Source: JBAWZR01 sp037142915
Lineage (GTDB): Bacteria; Patescibacteriota; Minisyncoccia; Moranbacterales; UBA1568
Assembly (NCBI GenBank): GCA_037142915.1
Contig: JBAWZR010000058.1
Coordinates: 1-5,917, forward strand
Direction: 5' to 3'
DNA length: 5,917 nucleotides
This document shows, one piece after another, positions 1-5,413 of this stretch; position 1 is the first letter of the stretch, and the number at the start of each line of letters is the position of its first letter. Position numbers and translations under genes: made by a program. Below the pieces are notes generated by a model, which saw only the letters and a program-made list of their open reading frames with translations, searched no databases and was not told the origin of the DNA.

Positions 1-1
1 C

Positions 2-697
2 CCACCCAAAGGTATCACCCAAGGCTCCCACAATCAATTCAAAGAGAGAGATATTTCTGGCTCCAGTATACACCGCATAGGCATCACTTGTCACCTCGTT
101 GTTCCATTGATCGCGTACTTTTATCGTATAGAGATACGTCGTTGCCAGATCAAGTCCCGAGAGAATGACATTGTGATTCATCCCAAAACCATCTTCCTGA
201 ACCGTTTTTGTGTCAGCTCCAGTGTTTTTTCCGAAGGTGATTGATGATGTTGCTGATTTACTTGTTTTCCAGCTGATCAGGACACGCGCTTCTTTTTCGT
301 TGCCAGCGGAAATCCCTTCGCCCCGAACGAACACTATCGACAATGGCGCGTAACGGTCTCCATCGGTCGAAATGATCGTATCCCCGCCCACCGACACATC
401 GCCCAACCGAAAATTCTCACTCCGCAAAAGGTTCGGATTATTTTCATCAGCAGTGGCGGCCACTTGCCCTGGTCGGGGTGCCGGCAATGGTATCACGGAT
501 GGAGACTCAGGAGTTGGCACGGCAGGCGTCTCTTCTGGAGGAGCGAACTGCGTGGTGATAGTGCCCGTCTTTGTTGACCGATGTCGGATTTCTGGCAAAA
601 CGATAACACCCACAATCAAAACAATCACTGTAAGAATAGTAATTTTTTTCCACGCGGAAAGTTTTTTCGAGCTGATATTGGGTTGTTCTGATGACAC
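2..697 (-). CDS. Membrane-anchored Fn3-like domain protein, partial (C-terminus beyond left edge)
   Basis: My own minus-strand translation gives 232 open codons starting from GTG at 697; the frame runs off the left edge. There is a short polar N-terminus, then basic residues (KK, 17-18) and one hydrophobic segment at about 19-35 that reads as a signal anchor, placing the rest outside the membrane. Next comes a linker rich in P, T and E (about 52-76). From about 115 to 213 lies a beta-rich region resembling a fibronectin type III or purple-acid-phosphatase N-terminal-like fold: RVLISWKTSKSAT, then SGLDLATTYLYTIKVRD, the usual G-L-x-x-x-T-x-Y pattern before the last strands. After it, SLFELIVGALGD may begin a second hydrophobic segment. 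GTG is the first standard start after an in-frame TAA, 16 bases past the parB stop, so cotranscription with parAB is likely. There is no Shine-Dalgarno. The function is unknown; a surface or envelope role is inference. Confidence 0.72.
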   Translation of the reverse strand, partial: MSSEQPNISSKKLSAWKKITILTVIVLIVGVIVLPEIRHRSTKTGTITTQFAPPEETPAVPTPESPSVIPLPAPRPGQVAATADENNPNLLRSENFRLGDVSVGGDTIISTDGDRYAPLSIVFVRGEGISAGNEKEARVLISWKTSKSATSSITFGKNTGADTKTVQEDGFGMNHNVILSGLDLATTYLYTIKVRDQWNNEVTSDAYAVYTGARNISLFELIVGALGDTFGW

Positions 698-713
698 AAT
701 AATGATTTATACA

Positions 714-1673
714 TTATTTCGATTCCTTCACTATTTTTTCCAGAAGATGTTTCAAATCATCATCATTATAATACTCTATAGTGATTCGTCCACCCTTGCC
801 CGCCCGAGCGATACGCACCCGCGTCCCCAATACATCTGCCAACTGCTCCTCGGTGGCACGCACCTGTGGGTCGACCAGAGCACTCTGTCGTTTCGCTTTG
901 GGGAACACACTCCCTCGCGCCCGCGTCTCCGCCTCACGCACCGTCAATTGTTCCTTCACGATACTCTCATAGAGCGCCATCTGCTTTTCCGCTGTTTCCA
1001 GAGATAGGATAGCCTTGGCATGACCCTCACTGATCACCTCTGCCAACAAAGCCTTCTGGATTTCGATCGGGAGTTGCAGTAACCGGAGTGTATTGGCGAT
1101 GAGACTGCGACTCTTGCCCATTTTCTTGGCGATTTCCTCTTGCGTCAACTGGAATTCATCGATCAACCGACGAAATGCGCGCGCCGACTCCAACGCATTT
1201 AGGTCGTGCCGTTGGATATTCTCGATGATGGCGAACTCGAACTTCTGTTGCTCCTCCGCCTCCCGGACGATCACCGGTACTGTCTCCAGACCGATTTTCT
1301 TGGCCGCCTGAAACCGTCGTTCACCTGCGATAATCTCATAGGTCTTCCCGCGTTTCGTCACGATCAATGGCTGGAGAATTCCATGCTCCTTGATAGACAA
1401 TGCTAATTCTTCGAGGCGCTCCGGTGAAAAATCCGTCCGCGGCTGATGCGGATTCGGCACAATCTCCGTCACAGGGACTTCCAACACCCGCCTTCCCTCA
1501 GGCTTTTCCTCGATCAAATCATCCACGGGGGTTGAGATGCTCTTGTGGGCGGGCGTCGCCTGAAACATATCCGCTCGACGAGGAATCGGGACAGAGGTAC
1601 CGGCATTACTCGTAGAGAGTTTTGGCGGGATCAACGATGCGAGACCGCGCCCCAAACCATGTTGCTGTGTCAT
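714..1673 (-). CDS. parB: ParB/Spo0J-family chromosome partitioning protein
   Basis: This 319-residue protein has the normal length and full architecture of chromosomal ParB, a CTP-dependent DNA clamp that loads at parS sites and works with the ATPase ParA to segregate origins. The N-terminal GLGRGLASLIP (6-16) is the conserved ParA-contact motif and is followed by a poorly conserved linker to about 62. The ParB/Srx domain spans about 63-155 and contains NPHQPR (74-79), the nucleotide-binding GERRFQAA (117-124) and ENIQRHDLNALE (151-162). A helix-turn-helix follows (TQEEIAKKMGKSRSLIANTLRLL, 177-199, given here only as a motif span), and residues from about 270 to 319 form the probable dimerisation domain. 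The gene sits 25 bases after parA, so the two should share a transcript. The start has no ribosome binding site; six T residues precede ATG directly. I found no convincing parS site in the window. Confidence 0.96.
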   Translation of the reverse strand: MTQQHGLGRGLASLIPPKLSTSNAGTSVPIPRRADMFQATPAHKSISTPVDDLIEEKPEGRRVLEVPVTEIVPNPHQPRTDFSPERLEELALSIKEHGILQPLIVTKRGKTYEIIAGERRFQAAKKIGLETVPVIVREAEEQQKFEFAIIENIQRHDLNALESARAFRRLIDEFQLTQEEIAKKMGKSRSLIANTLRLLQLPIEIQKALLAEVISEGHAKAILSLETAEKQMALYESIVKEQLTVREAETRARGSVFPKAKRQSALVDPQVRATEEQLADVLGTRVRIARAGKGGRITIEYYNDDDLKHLLEKIVKESK

Positions 1674-1698
1674 AAAAAATGAAAAATAAAAACACTAT

Positions 1699-2484
1699 TT
1701 ATTCTCCTTCTACCAGTTCTTCCTCACGACGACGGAGAATTTCTCGCGCCACCGCCCGATATGAACGAGCTCCCTTCGAAAAAGCATCAAAATCAAAAAT
1801 GGATTTGCCATACGACGGCGCCTCGGCCAATCGCACCGACCGCGGGATGATACTGTCAAACACCGGCCCAGGGAAATGTTTGTTAACCTCCTGCACCACC
1901 TGCCGCGCCAAACGATTGCGGCGATCATAGAGCGTCAATAGCGCCCCGAATATTTCCAATTTCGGTTGCAGGTTCTCCTGCACGAGCTGGATCGTCGCCA
2001 AAAGCTGACTCAATCCCTCGAGTGCATAATACTCGGTCTGTACGGGGATCACCACGCCATCGCTCGCCACCAATCCATTGATCGTGAGCAACCCGAGGCT
2101 CGGCGGACTGTCGATGATGATGAAATCATAATACGAGCGAATGCGATTGATAAGCTCTTGCAAACGGTATTCGCGATTAGGTACATTGATGAGCTCCACT
2201 TCAGCGCCAGCGAGGATCTGCGACGATGGCAAGAGGTGCTGATTGGGAATATGCGTCTCGAGAATAATCCCCTCGAGCGACTCACCTAGGAGTAGGGCGT
2301 GATAGAGGTTTTTGTCGAGCGAACGAATGTCGATACCGAGCCCGGACGAGGCATTCCCCTGCGGATCGAGGTCGAGCAATAACACGCGCTTGCCCTCCAC
2401 AGCCAAATAATGAGCGATATTGATAGCGGAAGTCGTCTTCCCTACGCCGCCCTTCTGATTCACGAATGCCAAGACTTTCGCCAT
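1699..2484 (-). CDS. parA: ParA/Soj-family chromosome partitioning ATPase
   Basis: A 261-residue Walker-type ATPase that binds DNA nonspecifically as an ATP dimer and is driven off by ParB, moving ParB-bound origins apart. The deviant Walker A motif KGGVGKTT is at 11-18 with the signature lysine at 11. The switch region DLDPQGNAS (38-46), the Walker B stretch FIIIDSPPSLG (121-131) and the family motif SVRLAEAPSYGKS (216-228) are all present. The length is typical of chromosomal Soj rather than the larger plasmid ParA with an N-terminal HTH. The start is set at 2484 because the MAKVLAFVNQKGG opening matches the family. An upstream in-frame ATG at 2622 would add 46 unlikely residues encoded by a REP-like repeat and the promoter. 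Only a weak GAAG precedes the chosen ATG. The gene heads a parA-parB-Fn3 transcript. Confidence 0.96.
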   Translation of the reverse strand: MAKVLAFVNQKGGVGKTTSAINIAHYLAVEGKRVLLLDLDPQGNASSGLGIDIRSLDKNLYHALLLGESLEGIILETHIPNQHLLPSSQILAGAEVELINVPNREYRLQELINRIRSYYDFIIIDSPPSLGLLTINGLVASDGVVIPVQTEYYALEGLSQLLATIQLVQENLQPKLEIFGALLTLYDRRNRLARQVVQEVNKHFPGPVFDSIIPRSVRLAEAPSYGKSIFDFDAFSKGARSYRAVAREILRRREEELVEGE

Positions 2485-2535
2485 AAACTTCAAGTAATAA
2501 GTAGCTGAAGAAAGAAAAAGAAACCAAAAAGAGTC

Positions 2536-2573
2536 TGTCATTGCGAGTCCGTAGCAACGGACGCGGCAATCCC
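2536..2573 (+). repeat. REP-like hairpin repeat, copy A (parA leader)
   Basis: A 38-base element beginning TGTCATTGCGAG and ending GGCAATCCC. Its core GTCCGT-AGCA-ACGGAC forms a six-pair stem with a four-base loop, and outer ATTGC/GCAAT can extend it. It matches copy C (4594-4631, opposite strand) at 33 of 38 positions. It lies in the probable 5' leader of parA. It resembles the dispersed TCATTGCGAG palindromes of many bacterial genomes (general knowledge, not searched). Confidence 0.82.
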
Positions 2574-2610
2574 CTTCCAAAAAAAGTTCCCCCTTCTCTT
2601 TTACCTTCCT

Positions 2611-2639
2611 AGTATAGCGCATTGACAGGATGCGTTCAA
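2611..2639 (-). promoter_or_regulatory. Putative sigma-70 promoter for parA-parB
   Basis: Read on the minus strand, TATACT (2616-2611) matches five of six -10 positions. TTGAAC (2639-2634) lies 17 bases upstream and matches four of six -35 positions. Transcription would start near 2604, giving a leader of about 120 bases that contains the REP-like hairpin at 2536-2573. The elements interlock with the oppositely directed tRNA promoter. This is a motif match by eye, not a measured start. Confidence 0.6.
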
Positions 2640-2650
2640 TTCCCTATGCT
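2622..2650 (+). promoter_or_regulatory. Sigma-70 promoter for tRNA-Leu
   Basis: A perfect -35 box TTGACA (2622-2627) is followed, after an optimal 17-base spacer, by TATGCT (2645-2650), which matches four of six -10 positions. The predicted start near 2657 leaves a 5' leader of about 13 bases before the tRNA. A strong promoter this close fits a stable RNA gene. Confidence 0.75.
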
Positions 2651-2669
2651 GAAAGGGAAGTTTCGTATT

Positions 2670-2751
2670 GCCGCGATGGTGGAACTGGTAGACACGCACG
2701 ACTCAAAATCGTGTGGGGCGACCCATGAGAGTTCGAGTCTCTCTCGCGGTA
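2670..2751 (+). tRNA. tRNA-Leu, anticodon CAA
   Basis: The cloverleaf can be drawn completely. The acceptor arm GCCGCGA (2670-2676) pairs with TCGCGGT (2744-2750), with a G1-U72 wobble that occurs in other bacterial leucine tRNAs, and A73 is the leucine discriminator. The D loop contains GGTAGAC. The anticodon stem CACGA/TCGTG (2697-2701 and 2709-2713) encloses loop CTCAAAA, placing anticodon CAA at 2704-2706, which reads UUG. A long class II variable arm with TGGG/CCCA follows, then the T arm GAGAG-TTCGAGT-CTCTC. The 3' CCA is not encoded (the genomic bases after A73 are CAT), so it must be added by nucleotidyltransferase. It has its own promoter and terminator and lies between divergent parA and convergent folD. 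Confidence 0.96.
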
Positions 2752-2756
2752 CATTC

Positions 2757-2788
2757 AAAAAAACCGGCACATTACGCGTCGGTTTTTT
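2757..2788 (+). terminator. Intrinsic terminator of tRNA-Leu
   Basis: A9-bp A/T-rich stem, AAAAAACCG (2758-2766) with CGGTTTTTT (2780-2788), may be extended inward by a G-U and a C-G pair. The T6 run at 2783-2788 is the expected release tract, starting about 32 bases after the tRNA. The same sequence also works in the opposite direction (see the minus-strand entry). Confidence 0.75.
2757..2788 (-). terminator. Intrinsic terminator of folD (same hairpin, other strand)
   Basis: On the minus strand the same stem ends in seven T residues (2763-2757), so it can also stop the leftward transcript. The final codons of folD (for Thr and Asp) form the entering stem arm and its edge, and the TAA stop (2774-2772) lies in the loop. 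A terminating RNA polymerase and a terminating ribosome would therefore meet at the same spot. Confidence 0.68.
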
Positions 2789-3644
2789 GTTTTGCCAGCT
2801 CCACCACATTCCGGAGGAGGCAAGCGACGGTCACGGGGCCGACACCACCAGGGACAGGCGAGAGATATCCTTCTACCATTTCAGTACTCTCTCGATTAAC
2901 ATCACCAACAATCTTGCCATCTGGGAGCTGCGCGATACCACCATCGATCACGATCGCTCCCGATTTGATATCTTCACCTCGCAGGAGATTTGGCACACCA
3001 CAAGCAGTTATGACAATATCAGCATTTTTGATACGCTTTTGTGTCATCTCTTTTTTCTTCTCTCCCTCTAATAATTCTTGTTGCAAAATTATTTCCGGCT
3101 GAATATTTTCCCGCCGGAGAGCCTCACTCATCATCTCACCGAAGCGCATCGAATTGCACACGATGGCGGCTTGCTTGCCGATGAATGGTTGTTGGGAGGC
3201 TTTGATGAGTTCCATGATCGCCCGCGGAAACACCGGGTACACGCCCGCCGTATCACCTGCCAAAAATCGCTCGGTGTTTTTCAGATGAAAACCGTCCACA
3301 TCTTTGTCAGGATCGATGAGTGTGATGAGTTCATCAGTAGCATCGCGAAAAGCATCTGGCAAAGGCAATTGCAAAAGAATGCCTGTCACGGCCGGATCAG
3401 CATTCCATTGTTGAATAAGTCCCTCAATAGCACCCTTCGTAACACCAACGCGAGCGATTTTTTTCTCAAAAATAATACCGACCCGTTCGGCAGCGCGTTC
3501 TTTTAATCGCACATAAATATGTGAAGCAGGATTATCCCCCACCAAGATTACGCCCAAACGAGGCTTTACAGAGAGTGTTTCCACCTCTTCCGCCAGTTGC
3601 TGCAAAATCGTTTCGCCTATTTGTTTGCCATCCAATATATTCAT
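2772..3644 (-). CDS. folD: FolD: methylene-THF dehydrogenase / methenyl-THF cyclohydrolase, divergent
   Basis: A 290-residue FolD, normal length, cytosolic; the family interconverts 5,10-methylene-, methenyl- and 10-formyl-tetrahydrofolate. The catalytic domain is intact: NPASHIYVRLKERAAERVGI (38-57) with Tyr44 and Lys48, LLQLPLP with Gln92, and DKDVDGFH (113-120). The C-terminal signature PVPGGVGPVTVACLL (263-277) is also typical. The dinucleotide-binding half departs from the family: the usual G-x-S-x-I-V-G-x-P loop reads CNSMRFGEM (163-171), keeping Ser165 and Gly169 but losing the first Gly and the Pro; PCTP reads PVFP (137-140); and the following segment carries a charged stretch (EGEKKKEM, 193-200). 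Coenzyme preference may therefore differ. AGGT touches the ATG directly, too close for a normal Shine-Dalgarno. It lies 77 bases after uppP and is probably the last gene of that transcript. Confidence 0.93.
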   Translation of the reverse strand: MNILDGKQIGETILQQLAEEVETLSVKPRLGVILVGDNPASHIYVRLKERAAERVGIIFEKKIARVGVTKGAIEGLIQQWNADPAVTGILLQLPLPDAFRDATDELITLIDPDKDVDGFHLKNTERFLAGDTAGVYPVFPRAIMELIKASQQPFIGKQAAIVCNSMRFGEMMSEALRRENIQPEIILQQELLEGEKKKEMTQKRIKNADIVITACGVPNLLRGEDIKSGAIVIDGGIAQLPDGKIVGDVNRESTEMVEGYLSPVPGGVGPVTVACLLRNVVELAKQKTDA

Positions 3645-3660
3645 ACCTGTAATTTAATTC

Positions 3661-3694
3661 AACCTGGATCCCCCGATTAAATCGGGGGATGACA
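3661..3694 (-). repeat. Perfect hairpin repeat of the ATCCCCCGAT type (uppP-folD spacer)
   Basis: ATCCCCCGAT (3668-3677) and ATCGGGGGAT (3681-3690) pair perfectly over ten bases around a three-base loop. Read on the minus strand the element opens with TGTCATCCCCCG and closes with GGATCCAGG, a form I know as a dispersed intergenic repeat in several bacteria. It ends 16 bases before the folD start. There is no T tract after the stem on either strand, so it is not an intrinsic terminator; RNA stabilisation or a folD translation effect is possible. Confidence 0.8.
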
Positions 3695-3721
3695 CAGAAA
3701 CAAATGCGCAAATTCCACAAG

Positions 3722-4489
3722 TTACATCATAAAAAATAAGAATACCAAAGCGATCACGATCCGATAGACACCAAAACTCGTGAAAGTGTGATTGCGCACG
3801 AACGAGAGGAGCCACTTGATCGACAACCACGCGACTACAAAAGACACGAGAAAACCGACGGCCAACACACCCGTATCGCTCCCGGAAAAATTCTTGTAGT
3901 TTTTCAGGAGATCAAGCCCGGTTGCCGCTAACATCGTCGGCACCGCGAGGAGAAAGGAAAACTCTACAATCATCGACCGTTCGAAGCCCAGTGCTAAACC
4001 TCCGACAATAGTCGCACCGGAACGCGACACGCCGGGGATCATTGCCAATGACTGAAAACACCCAACCAAGAACACCTGCTTATAGGAAAGCGAAGCGATA
4101 TCAGTATGGATTTCGCGCTCAGTCGTGTGCCAGCGTTCGAAGACGATCAACGCGATGCCTCCCAGCAATAACGACCATACCACGATACTCTCTGACCCCA
4201 ACCAAATTTTTATAAACTTATAGAGCAACAATCCCAATATCCCCGTCGGCAAGAAGGCTACAACCACCCGTAGGAAAACCGCCCGATCGAGCAGCAACCG
4301 CCGCCAATAGAGCGCAATCACCGCCAATATCGCGCCAGTCTGAATGATAATTTCGAATGACTTGAGAAATTCCGTCTCAGGAATTTGGAAAATTTTTGAT
4401 GCCAAGATCAAATGTCCTGTCGAAGAAATCGGGAGAAATTCCGTCACTCCCTCGATAATCCCCAAATAAACGGCGTGGATGATATCCAT
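3722..4489 (-). CDS. uppP: UppP (BacA): undecaprenyl-diphosphatase
   Basis: A 255-residue polytopic inner-membrane phosphatase that dephosphorylates undecaprenyl diphosphate, regenerating the lipid carrier for peptidoglycan and other envelope polymers; its family also confers bacitracin tolerance. The first signature EGVTEFLPISSTGH spans 13-26 with Glu13, Glu17, Ser22-Ser23 and His26. The second, PGVSRSGATI, spans 152-161 with catalytic Arg156. About seven to eight hydrophobic segments are visible (near 50-62, 77-92, 102-118, 175-195, 207-228 and 237-254, besides re-entrant parts around both motifs). The length is close to the usual 255-275. The start is set at ATG 4489 because MDII(H/Q)A is the usual family opening; an in-frame TTG at 4507 would add six residues. 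No good Shine-Dalgarno is visible. Two inverted REP-like repeats lie upstream. Confidence 0.95.
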   Translation of the reverse strand: MDIIHAVYLGIIEGVTEFLPISSTGHLILASKIFQIPETEFLKSFEIIIQTGAILAVIALYWRRLLLDRAVFLRVVVAFLPTGILGLLLYKFIKIWLGSESIVVWSLLLGGIALIVFERWHTTEREIHTDIASLSYKQVFLVGCFQSLAMIPGVSRSGATIVGGLALGFERSMIVEFSFLLAVPTMLAATGLDLLKNYKNFSGSDTGVLAVGFLVSFVVAWLSIKWLLSFVRNHTFTSFGVYRIVIALVFLFFMM

Positions 4490-4522
4490 AGATTTATTCT
4501 TTACCAAAAACTAAATATTTCC

Positions 4523-4561
4523 TGTCGTTGCGAGGGAGTGAAACGACCGTGGCAATCTCCC
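4523..4561 (+). repeat. REP-like repeat, copy B (divergent core)
   Basis: This 39-base element begins TGTCGTTGCGAG (one change from copies A and C) and ends GTGGCAATCTCCC. The core differs: instead of the GTCCGY stem it can pair GTCGTT (4524-4529) with AACGAC (4542-4547). The base run after it (CTCCAAAAAC) resembles that after copy A (CTTCCAAAAA), so the repeat may extend further. It lies 34 bases upstream of the uppP start and faces copy C. Confidence 0.7.
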
Positions 4562-4593
4562 TCCAAAAACACAAAGTTTTTTCTTTTTCAAAC

Positions 4594-4631
4594 GGGATTG
4601 CCACGTCCGCCGCGGCGGACTCGCAATGACA
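4594..4631 (-). repeat. REP-like hairpin repeat, copy C (inverted relative to B)
   Basis: Read on the minus strand this 38-base copy matches copy A at 33 positions. Its core GTCCGCCGCGGCGGAC is a perfect 16-base palindrome. Against copy A, one stem pair changes from T-A to C-G on both sides, and two loop bases become complementary, so pairing is kept or strengthened. It lies between the exonuclease stop and uppP, in opposite orientation to copy B, with 32 A/T-rich bases between. Confidence 0.82.
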
Positions 4632-4656
4632 CAAAACAGTAGGCTTTCCTTTTTAC

Positions 4657-5349
4657 TTAAAATAAAGTATTACTCGCTTTTTGGGCAGCTGCGGTCGCCG
4701 CAGTGACGAGTGGTCCATGCTCATTCTTCACCGAATCCAACAATTTTTTGTTCCCGTGAAGCTCCGCGATCGTCTCCCAATTGCGAAACTCTGGATGTTT
4801 CTCAAGAATTTTTTCGAGGATTTTCACAGTTGCTTCCACATCGCCCGCCGCCGCATGCGCCAGGGTGTGTTGTTCGCCGCAATAAGTCTTGTACGCCGCC
4901 GAGAGATTGCGCGCCCCACCCGGAACGCGAGGTGTCACTTGATGATAGAGGATTTTGGCATCAAGAATCCGGCACTTCGAATAATCGAAAGTCTTCCCCA
5001 CCAAGGCAAACTCCGACCGCAAAAACGGCAGGTCATACCCCGTCACATTGAACCCTCCCACATCCGCTCCATCGAACAGGTTCCACCATTCATAACACTG
5101 CTGAGCAAAGGAAGGCATCGCCGCTACATCCGCATCGGTAATCCCGTGCACCGCAATCGAATCCTCAGGGATTACCCGCCCTGGATTGAGCCGTTGCGAC
5201 CGACTAATCACCTCGCCATCGGGCATGATTTTCTGGTACGCGATCTCAATAATTCGATCATCTCCAGTCGTCGAAAGTCCCGTCGTTTCAAGGTCAAAAA
5301 CAACCAACGGCCGCTCCAAAGGAAGTAAATCAGGGATGATTGAACGCAT
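4657..5349 (-). CDS. DEDDh-family 3'-5' exonuclease (DnaQ-like)
   Basis: A 230-residue stand-alone 3'-5' exonuclease of the RNase T/DnaQ superfamily, which removes 3' nucleotides with two metal ions. The Exo I motif FDLETTG holds Asp19 and Glu21. Exo II is GFNVTGYDLPFL with Asp106. Exo III is HAAAGDVEAT with His165 and Asp170, giving the DEDDh subtype. INPG-like and AVHGIT elements (54-71) are typical of the epsilon-subunit and ExoX groups. The last 50 residues (about 181-230) lie outside the catalytic core and end in an alanine-rich tail without a recognisable domain. There is no polymerase or helicase domain, so a proofreading subunit, an ExoX-like repair enzyme or an RNA-processing enzyme are all possible; sequence alone does not decide. 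The start has no Shine-Dalgarno; a T6 tract adjoins ATG. Confidence 0.9.
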   Translation of the reverse strand: MRSIIPDLLPLERPLVVFDLETTGLSTTGDDRIIEIAYQKIMPDGEVISRSQRLNPGRVIPEDSIAVHGITDADVAAMPSFAQQCYEWWNLFDGADVGGFNVTGYDLPFLRSEFALVGKTFDYSKCRILDAKILYHQVTPRVPGGARNLSAAYKTYCGEQHTLAHAAAGDVEATVKILEKILEKHPEFRNWETIAELHGNKKLLDSVKNEHGPLVTAATAAAQKASNTLF

Positions 5350-5407
5350 AAAAAATTCGACAAAAAATCTTTCTCAAGCGTACCATTTTTCACGCTAGAT
5401 GTCGAAT
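5350..5407 (-). terminator. Nested hairpin with T6 tract: possible msrA terminator or exonuclease leader attenuator
   Basis: On the minus strand ATTCGACA (5407-5400) pairs perfectly with TGTCGAAT (5362-5355). Inside, AGCGT (5396-5392) pairs with ACGCT (5381-5377). The outer stem runs into six T residues (5355-5350) that touch the exonuclease ATG. The shape fits an intrinsic terminator after msrA (stop at 5414), but the large internal loop makes it weaker than a simple hairpin. It would also occlude the start region of the exonuclease. Confidence 0.5.
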
Positions 5408-5413
5408 ATCGGA

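Noticed and set aside
646..661. A parS-like near-palindrome (TTTCC-ACGC-GGAAA) close to parB
   Set aside because: It matches only about 10 of 16 positions of the usual TGTTTCACGTGAAACA, its centre is not symmetrical, and it lies inside codons for the Ser-Ala-Trp-Lys-Lys stretch of the Fn3-like protein.
372..1007. A plus-strand open frame of 211 codons
   Set aside because: It runs antisense across the Fn3-like gene and the 3' part of parB, shows low-complexity composition and no family motif; the minus-strand genes explain the sequence.
2485..2622. Upstream ATG at 2622 as the parA start (46 extra residues)
   Set aside because: The extension is encoded by the REP-like repeat and promoter, has no family match, and begins upstream of the predicted transcript start.
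3668..3690. The 10-bp hairpin before folD as an intrinsic terminator of uppP
   Set aside because: No T tract follows the stem on the minus strand; the next bases are CCAGGTTGAATT.
3645..3721. A folate (THF) riboswitch ahead of folD
   Set aside because: The spacer is only 77 bases, is mostly taken up by a simple hairpin repeat, and lacks the multi-helix core of THF riboswitches.
4490..4507. TTG at 4507 as the uppP start
   Set aside because: ATG at 4489 gives the usual MDII opening of the family, and the TTG has no better ribosome binding site.
4539..4546. GTGAAACG in repeat B, resembling a parS half-site
   Set aside because: Only the right half is present; the left flank has no TTTCAC. It is explained by the repeat itself.
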